Shown: positions 56,701 through 64,000 of the stretch, in pieces
Numbering within the stretch: the stretch's first letter is position 1
Layout of the letters: the number at the start of each line of letters is the position of its first letter
Source: Telopea speciosissima
Lineage: Eukaryota; Streptophyta; Magnoliopsida; Proteales; Proteaceae
Length of the DNA stretch: 64,000 bases
Direction of reading: 5' to 3'
Assembly: GCF_018873765.1 (NCBI RefSeq)
Contig: NC_057921.1
Location: forward strand, 64,531,557 to 64,595,556
Position numbers and translations under genes: made by a program
The notes under the pieces: generated by a model
The model's input: the letters and a program-made list of their open reading frames with translations, nothing else
The model's database searches: none
Told to the model about the DNA's origin: nothing

Positions 56701-59700
56701 AACAATGACTTGGTTGGGCTTCTTGCTTCTTTAATTCCAACTCCAAGGTGCCATTTTCTAATGACGGGATATACACCACTCACAGTGGAGCGCCAGGTTA
56801 GATTCAATCATTCATGTTATTTAATTCGTAATTCCTCTTACAGAAAATGCATTTTGGGTTTGCCTGGTATCTCTTAGTTTTGTGGCAAAGAGGAGGCTTG
56901 ACTTCTATGAGAGACATAATCTGTGTTCTTAAGACTCTGGAGCTGATGAAAAATAGGAATTTTGCGTTGTTGAACCTTTGTGTGCATGTGCATGCCTGCA
57001 CACATATGTACATGTGTTTGTTTGCTTTGTTTCATTGCTTATATTATTTCTTTCCAAAAACCTGTAAGAGTCTAATTTAAGTTTTGGGGATGTGGTATGA
57101 TCTAAATTATTACTTCAACTGGATGGTTTTTCATGTTGTAACGTTGTGATGCTTTCTTTATGCATCTCTCCCTCCTAAAGAACCCACTAAAAGCATCCAA
57201 AATTCCTGTCTGTATAGACTTCCCAAATTATTATTGCTTGCCATTCTTTTTTCTTTTCCTGGTAAGGTGGCAGTAGATTTGAGGACTGAATGATTCCATT
57301 GACCTTCTTTTTGAGGATTGTGCCCTTGTTGAAGTGAAGGTGTTGAAATGATTGGGTAGGAACTATTGTTGTTTAGGCATTAAATTTGGGTGGTGTCCAT
57401 TGTTTTGTTTATCAATACTTGTAGATGTGTTGTTGGTGAACAAAAAGAAATACAGAAACACATTCAGAATGTGGCTTCAAGGTACCATGGTACATGAATA
57501 AGCTTTTACCATAGTCACTTTATTTTGTTGGTGAATAAGCTTTTACCATAGTCACTTTATTTTGTTGGTGGTACTAGTACATATTGTGTTTGTTCTTATT
57601 ATACTGACCACCAACAATATGGTGAACAAACCGATGCTGACTATAGGACTTGACAATCTCAAAGCAACCATTTGTGTGCTCTTAGGGTGCTTTGTTTTCT
57701 TGCAAAATCGAATTTGTCATTTCTTGCCTATCTAGTTCCATTTGTTTATTGTTGTAGCTGTCTGATGTAGGTAGTTTTGTCTTTGGCAGGCTAACGTTAT
57801 TCGGAAAACTACTGTATTGGATGTAATGAGGAGACTTCTGCAGGCAAGATCCCCTGTTGATTGAAGTGTCTTCATAATTTCCAAGCCTTTTACCAATTGG
57901 AATAAATAAAAGAAAACTGCTTAGCCCTTCTTAGACTAGGGGTAGATGGGCTTCTTACTTTAGCGTGTTTTGCAGTCGAAGAATATCATGGTTTCCTCTT
58001 ATGCTCGAACAAAAGAAGCAAGTCAAGCAAAGTACATATCGATATTAAATATCATTCAAGGAGAAGTAGACCCTACTCAGGTAGTGTTTTTCTCTGGCAC
58101 TGTTTTACAATGTAAGTTCTCATACATCCTCAAGTGGTCCTTGTTCTCTCATCTCAGCCATGAACTTCTTGTTCCATTGTGGAGCTGCATCTAGCAAACT
58201 ACTAAGACGATGGATTGGTAAAAGTGGGGTTTTAAGGGATTCAATGTATATCACATTACATCCTATTATGTAGCTCTTGTGGTTGGCTATTCTACAGTTT
58301 TTTTTTTTATACTGGCCGTTTTCTATGCCATGTTCATAGCTGTCAAGGCGTCACCTAGGCATCCAGGTGCCTTGGTCACCTTGCTTCCAGGCCCCATCCA
58401 ACGCCTTGGATCATGTAGACGCTGTGACAACTATAGCCCACTTTAATTTTTTCCTGTTCTTATGAATAAAGATTGTTATCCCCAATATCCCCGCCGCCAG
58501 GGGAAAATTTTTTTTGATTCTTGAGGAAGGAATCCATTTTGTAGAAATTAATTGCGAGTTCTATTTGATGCAACCCTGTGTTTGAAAACTCTGATTACGG
58601 GTCTTTATGGGCCCATCCATGCGCTAAGAAACCCCAAATAACTAGCAATTAATTATTTTTTACTACTGAAACCAATTCTAGCATAAGAAGAACCAGACTT
58701 TGTTTCTTGTTTCAATGTCTCAATAGTAGATAATTCTGGAAGTAGTAATAATGCCAGAATCACTCCAAGGTAAAGATATATCTCCCAAATTCTGAAAGCA
58801 AAAGAAGGGGAATAAGATCGAATCAATTATGTGGGGCTGTTAAAGTTGCCAAGAACAGAGCACAAGTGATATGCTTAAAAAAAATCATGCAGAAACAAGT
58901 AGGGAGAAGAAGAACAGAGAAAGAAGTATAAGAAGAGTAATAGTGGAGTAAGATCTGACATGAGAAAGGAGAGATCAGAGACGGAAAAAACCAAGAGCAC
59001 TAATCGGCAAATAAACAGGTGTCATAGGCAACCACTCAAACAAATATTCAATATTCACCCCATTTCATTGGATTGCTTACATATATATAAAAGAAAAACT
59101 CCTACTTTAGTAAGTAAACAGAATTATAAAGCAAATTGGACTCATCTACTATGGTGCAATATCTTTTCATGGATGCATCTCTTTTGTCAGAAACAAAGCT
59201 CATTAAGACAGTTTCATTCAGGATATCCATGTTGCAGTTTACATGATATTTGGGGGTGACTCATAGAGGCACTGCCCTTGGGACTTGGGGCAGAACGACC
59301 TGGTACAGTTGGAAGTTGAATTAATTAGCTTTAGAATATTTTATTTCCTTCATAGTGGGGCAATAGAAGCTAGGCTTTTTTGAGGAGAAATTCTTTTGCA
59401 GGTCTTATTTGTGACTGCCTTAATCTTAATTGATTGGGTTTATTAGAGATGAGGTAACCTAGATTCTTTGTAGCTTCCTCTATTGTCATTGGTCATTAGA
59501 ATATTGTTATATTGCACATCTGGTCCCCTGATTGCATTTTTAATCTTCTTTTGGTTTCATTTTTTGTTGTTGTTTCTAATAAATTTATTACACCACAAGA
59601 TTACGATAGTCTTAGCAATAATATCGGTAATTCTGTGTTGATGCTCACTGCTTTACTGGAACCAGGTTCATGAAAGCTTGCAGAGAATACGTGAAAGAAA

Positions 59701-60849
59701 ACTTGTTAATTTCATTGAATGGGGTCCTGCAAGCATTCAGGTATCTTTTCCATTAGAATAAAGAGTAAGTACATTACACCAATAGTTTCTTAATGTGTTA
59801 TTAATGTAGCATATATATATTCTGTTTTTGCTCTTCTTTTGCAGGTGGCATTGTCTAGAAAGTCTCCATATGTTCAAACAGCTCATAGAGTAAGATCAAT
59901 CCTCTATTGCTGAATTTTGCTTCTTTCTGTATCAACATAATTAGGAGTTAGTTTGTCCTTCCCAACTTCTCGGGGAAAATTCTTATTTTGTTGGTGCATT
60001 TGTCATTTTGGGTATTCTTGCTCTTCTTCTGATTCGTAAGAATGATTTAAGTAATTTTACTGGATACATCACCTCTTCTGTGAGCAAAAGAAGGCTTAAT
60101 TGTATCTACTCCCTTTTGTAGGTTAGTGGTCTTATGTTGGCCAGCCATACTAGCATACGACACCTCTTCAGCAAGTGCTTAAACCAGTATGAGAAGTTCA
60201 GGAAAAAGCAAGCTTTCCTTGATAACTATCGGAAGTTTCCCATGTTTGCAGTAAGTTGTGGATGCTCTTAACTGAATCTTTACATTTGTGCTTTATGTTT
60301 GGTGATAAAAGTTGCCATAGTGATCAGTAAGGTCTCCCTCCTATGCTTTCTGTTTTGCTTTTCTTTTAGTTATAGATTTTATCTTAATTAGTTTTACCCA
60401 TAATTGGAGCTCTTTTTACTTCTTTTTTTTTTTTTTTTGTAGAAACTCTTTTTACTTTAGGAATACATTTTTTTGGCATTGAGTTTTATTAATAATATGC
60501 ATTAGGGGTTGTCATATCTTTTTTCCTTTCTTTTTTGAGTGGAGAAACACAAATACATGAATAGAGTCGCTTGTATCCTCCTCATCTCTTATGTTGAATA
60601 TCACAGGATAATGATCTCTCTGAATTTGATGAATCACAAGAAGTAATAGAGAGCTTGGTTGATGAATACAAAGCATGTGAATCACCAGATTATATAAAAT
60701 GGGGAATGGAGGTATTTTCTTGCCTGGTTTCTGCGTCCAACTTCATTCAACTTCCAGTGGGACCTCACTGATGAGTTACAATGTGACAGGATCGAGACCG
60801 TGCTCTGACAGGAGAGGGAAATGCTTCGGGAACAGGGATCCAAAATTAG
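53744..60849 (+). CDS. TUBG: Gamma-tubulin
   Basis: Eleven exons join to 1416 nt (471 aa): 53744-53872, 54812-55012, 56122-56233, 56396-56796, 57790-57843, 57976-58080, 59666-59740, 59845-59889, 60122-60250, 60607-60711, 60790-60849. Phases agree throughout. Gamma-tubulin is the core of the ring complex that nucleates microtubules at the nuclear envelope, cortex and mitotic arrays. The protein has the N-terminal VGQCGNQIG, the GTP-binding signature GGTGSGMG across exons 3/4, [20 protein letters not shown], and KWGMED near the end. Intron 5 uses a GC donor (CAG|GCAAGA). In the last exon NASGTGIQN* replaces the usual plant NASG-x-VDPKL ending; reading one base later gives DPKLAL and a TAA at 60855-60857, so one nucleotide seems to be missing near 60834. 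The core is intact and the gene is probably functional. Confidence 0.95.
55641..55663. repeat. (AT)n microsatellite in TUBG intron 2
   Basis: About eleven AT units; intron 2 is otherwise AT-rich and without a recognised mobile element. Confidence 0.85.
57495..57568 (+). repeat. 37-bp tandem duplication in TUBG intron 4
   Basis: Two exact adjacent copies of a 37-bp unit beginning TGAATAAGCTTTTACC (57495-57531 and 57532-57568). Confidence 0.9.
58335..58435. mobile_element. hAT-like MITE in TUBG intron 6 (CATAGTTGTCA family)
   Basis: Ends CATAGCTGTCAAGG and TGTGACAACTATAG are inverted copies with two differences; the interior has CACCTAGGCATCCAGGTGCC and CAGGCCCC, shared with 14934-15044. Intron 6 (58081-59665) is the longest after intron 3 to 5 of this gene and holds no other recognised element. 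Confidence 0.65.
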
Positions 60850-60857
60850 CACTATAA

Positions 60858-62114
60858 ACTATCCAAGTAAGTTATTCCTTCTCTTTCAAATCACACTGGT
60901 AATATAACTGGGATTTCCTTTAATCATCAAAATTCTAGTTTATTTCATGAAAGATGCATGATCTAGGATACTAACTCCAGATATAGTGCCTTTTTTATTG
61001 ATTGGTATGTGCTTTGTGATGTTGTAAGAAACATGAGCAAATATGTCGTGCGTGCAGGCATGACAATTTGTCATACTTTTCTAATTATCTACATGTTTAT
61101 GCATGTGCTAAAATTATTTAGCTATTCTTCAGCATAAGTTTCTCCCTAATAGTCTTCCTTGACATGCCATGTAGTTGAAGGTTTTGGTTTATTTATATTG
61201 CATGACTCAGAAGATATGTGTGCTCTTTGGTTTACTTTGTATATTCTCTACATGGTACATGCCCTAACTACGGCATCTGGGCAAGCTTCTGGTCATTTTG
61301 ATTATGAATGTTACAGGAGATATGTTGGAGAGCAGCCTTTGGATGTTGGACCCATTCAGTAGTGTTCATTTTTTAATTTTTCCAACTGTCCTCCCCCTTT
61401 CAGGGGATGGCTGTTTTGTGATAAAGATGTTGACAATGGTGCTTTTAAGGTCTGCTTCCTCTCAAGTTTCTGTGATTTAAAGTTCTCACTTAAGTTATAT
61501 TCTAGTAACCCTCATTTCTCATATGCTGAAAATGGCAAGAGAACTCTTTGGTGAGAAGATCATTTCAATTCTGAACCTTTTCCATACTGAGGCAGGGTGG
61601 GGGAAACCAATAGTTGCATTAAGTTTGTGATTCTCCTTGACACCAAAAAAGAGGAAAAGGGAAAAGACTGTGATTGGCTAAATGAAAAAAGTTTACCTTC
61701 AATAGGGAAGTAACACTTGCAAATCTAGACTTTACTAATTCAAAATTTTTTTCCTGTTCATTTTACTCTATCCTGAATTAAAAGTACCTGGTATAGAGTT
61801 GCTGCAATTGTAACCTCAAGTTTGATCCTGAACCTACAGGAGTTTTGCATTTAAAAAAGTTTGGGCCAGGTTTTTGGATTGCTGTTGTCCTGTGGCTTGC
61901 CACTTTAGAGGGGTTAGAGTGTTGGGAACTTTTCTTGAAACCACCAAAGCTGCCACTTGTAAGGTTCTATTCTGCTCAGAGTAGATCCCTTCGCTACTTT
62001 TGCAACAATCTTGCTGGCTCTCATGGCGAGTGCCTCTGCTATCAGTGTCCGGTTTCTTAATGGTGGATAGCCTCTACTAGGTACTAAAATATAAGTGTAC
62101 GGCTGTTTTGATTT
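60858..62114. other. Downstream of TUBG, no gene
   Basis: The first few hundred bases should contain the TUBG 3' UTR, but I see no decisive poly(A) signal. Open frames at 61159-61480 and 61845-62060 have no recognised family. Confidence 0.4.
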
Positions 62115-62124
62115 CCTAAAAATG

Positions 62125-62272
62125 AGGGTGGGCCTTAGTGCAATGGTAAGGTTGCTTCATAGGCTTCGACTTTGGTAAGCCTCTCTGCAAAAACAGGGGT
62201 AAGGCTGCGTACATTATGACCATCCCCAGACCCCGTAGTGGCGGGAGCCTTGTGCATTGGGAATGCCCTCTT
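62125..62272 (+). mobile_element. Au-type SINE, nearly full length
   Basis: The head GGTGGGCCTTAGTGCAATGG has the A-box-like TAGTGCAATGG; the central AGGCTTCGACTTTGG stands where the B box lies; the 3' module AGGGGTAAGGCTGCGTACAT ... GTAGTGGCGGGAGCCTTGTG is well kept and it ends near TGGGAATGCCC. Partial copies are at 10682 (minus) and 15696. Confidence 0.85.
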
Positions 62273-62589
62273 TTTCTGTTTTCACTCCCTAATTCCAAAG
62301 GATCCTTCATTCTGTAGTTAAACGTTTCCACTTTGGTTTTGGCACCATCACGATGCAATACATCTTGTGGTCAATATTTGATTAATGCATTAAAATCAAA
62401 AGACGTTGCTACTTAACCTTATTCACAAATGCAATGTGGCATTTTCTATGAAAAACGAATTTTATTTAGTGATATTCACCAAACGGGGCTAGATGCTTTA
62501 GGTATTTCCATAAACATAGTCCATCTTTGTGGTGGGAACTGCTTTTTCTCATTTTTTTTTAAAACTCATCAAAAGAAGTGTAGGAGTCT

Positions 62590-63850
62590 TATGGAAAGAT
62601 ATAGAGAGGGGTAGGAAGGATCTCTATATGGTCTTTATTGACTTAGGAAAAGCCTATGACTGAGTCCCTAAAGAGTTAATCTGGCAAATATTGAAGAAGA
62701 GAAGAGTGCCATGTAGATAGGTGGACATTTTTAAAGATATGCATGATGGTGTAGTGATTAGTGTAAGAACTAGGGGGGGTGTCGAGGTAGTGAATTCTCA
62801 ATTTCAATTGGGTTACACCAAGGGTCAGCCTTAAGCCTTTATTTGTTTGCGCTTATCATGGATGGTATAACTAGAGACATACAAGACGAAGTTCCTTGGT
62901 GTATGCTTTTAGCTGTTGACATTGTTTTGGCGGATGAGACAAAGGCAGGGATTAACGGCAAGTCGGAGTTATGGAGATCTACCTTGGAATCAAAAGGTCT
63001 TAAGATAAGTAGAAGAAAGACGGAGTATATGGTGTGTAACTTTAGCCACACTAGAACGATTAATGAGGTAGTGAATATTGCTGAGAAGGAGATCCCACAA
63101 AGTGACTATTTTAAATATTTGTCCGCAAGAAGCAAAAAGAAGAAAAACTCTGAATTGGGGAGGGGAAGAAAAAGGAGAAAATCATACATAAAGAAGGTAA
63201 TATAGAGGATGATGTTGCCTAGAGGATTCAAATAGGATGGATGAAGTGGAGACATGCGTTTGGAGTGCTGCGTGATCGGCGTATTCATTTAAAGCCTAAA
63301 GGAAAATTTTACAAGATTGTCATACGACCGGCTATGATATATGGTGCAAAATGTTGGGTAGTTAAGAAGCGTCATATAGATAAGCTAAGTGTTGCAAAGA
63401 TGAGGATGTTGAGATGGATGTGTGGCAAGACTAGGAAGGATAAAATAAGGAATGATCATATTGGGAGTTGCCCCAATTCAAGATAAGCTTCTAGAGAGTC
63501 ATCTGAAGGGGCATGGTCATGTTCAACGAGGCCTTTGGATGCTACAGTTCGGAGAAGTGACTTGATTCAGATTGAAGGCAATAAAAGAGCTAGGGGCAGG
63601 CCTAAAATGACCCTGAGATAAGTGGTGAGAAAAGACATGCATAGCTTAAGTCTTGTATGACCTCAAGTAGAGCTGATTGGAGTGTAAAGATCCATGTAGC
63701 TGATCGCATTTAGTTAGAATAATGCTGAGTTGTGTCATTATTGCTGTTGTGTTCTTTTGTTTTTACTTTTATCAATCTTTTGTCGTTGCAAGGTTCCATG
63801 TAGCCGACCCCATTTAGTTTGGATAAGGCTGAGTTGGTTTTGTTGTATCA
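62590..63850 (+). mobile_element. L1-type LINE reverse-transcriptase remnant
   Basis: Frames in succession carry VFIDLGKAYD, LIMDGITRDIQDEVPWCMLLAVDIVL, KGLKISRRKTEYM, EIPQSDYFKYL (63205), then VLRDRRIHLKPKGKFYK, IRPAMIYGAKCWVVKK and MRMLRWMCGKTRKDKIRN (63241-63486). This is the order in plant L1-type LINE RTs. The catalytic pair normally A/F-DD is AVD, with one Asp lost, and there are several stops and frameshifts. The 3' tail has two copies of a CCATGTAGC.GA.C.CATTTAGTT motif (about 63690 and 63796). The 5' part (endonuclease) is absent. Confidence 0.85.
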
Positions 63851-64000
63851 AAGGGAGTGCAACATCAGCTTAGATTCTCTATTCCATTCTCTCTTGGTTG
63901 TGCTTTATTTTGGCAGAAAAAGAGAATTTATTCCTTTGGTAGTTACTAAATGCAACCTCCACCTGTGTACTTTTTGTAGTATCAATGTTTTTGTTATGGG
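63851..64000. other. Window end, no feature recognised
   Basis: AT-rich sequence after the LINE tail; nothing further recognised before the window ends. Confidence 0.3.

Noticed and set aside
1..64000. CRISPR array, operon or bacterial island
   Set aside because: No regularly spaced identical repeats or operon-like gene packing; all recognisable genes are plant or plant-transposon genes with introns or TATA promoters.

Overview
The window is nuclear DNA of a flowering plant. It has two intron-rich host genes with canonical plant splice sites, several small plant-specific genes with TATA boxes, and a dense load of plant transposons (hAT and Mutator-type elements, Ty1/copia, LTR remnants, Au-type SINEs, an L1-like LINE, an endogenous caulimovirid). 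Species cannot be fixed from sequence alone.

Layout. (1) 187-10552 is one nested insertion. A hAT-like element (10-bp TIR CATGGTTCTA, 8-bp target duplication CTTGGAGA) contains a decayed endogenous caulimovirid on the minus strand, and that viral copy is split by two apparent solo LTRs, each with a perfect 5-bp target duplication (917-3774, CTTCC; 7321-9091, ATCAT). (2) 12843-22548 (+) is an 8-exon CMP-sialic acid transporter 1-like nucleotide-sugar transporter whose introns hold SINEs and MITEs. (3) 22549-27710 is intergenic, with foldback MITEs and a 2.4-kb TIR element. (4) 27711-51570 is a tandem array of an 8-9 kb unit. Each complete unit carries a plus-strand DUF7722-type small gene (A half) and a convergent minus-strand DUF7722-type paralogue (B half): A1 (27711-32837), A2+B1 (37590-46250), A3+B2 (46447-51570). 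A 5'-truncated Ty1/copia element (32838-37589) separates A1 from A2. A1, A2 and B2 genes are open; A3 is frameshifted and B1 has a premature stop. (5) 53744-60849 (+) is an 11-exon gamma-tubulin gene (TUBG) with one GC-AG intron and an apparent 1-nt loss in the last codons. (6) 62115-63850 holds an Au SINE and an L1-type LINE remnant.

How parts relate. The transporter (Golgi nucleotide-sugar import) and gamma-tubulin (microtubule nucleation) are housekeeping genes with no evident functional link. The tandem copies act as empty-site controls for one another, so several transposon insertions in one copy can be verified against another: a Pack-MULE carrying a DC1-domain gene fragment in A1, a 1.2-kb MULE in B1, and hAT-type MITEs in A3 and B2. 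A short gamma-tubulin-like scrap lies exactly at the B1/A3 unit junction. I found no CRISPR, operon, tRNA or rRNA gene. No wholly new biochemical system is evident; the novelty is structural (nested insertions, gene capture, array decay).
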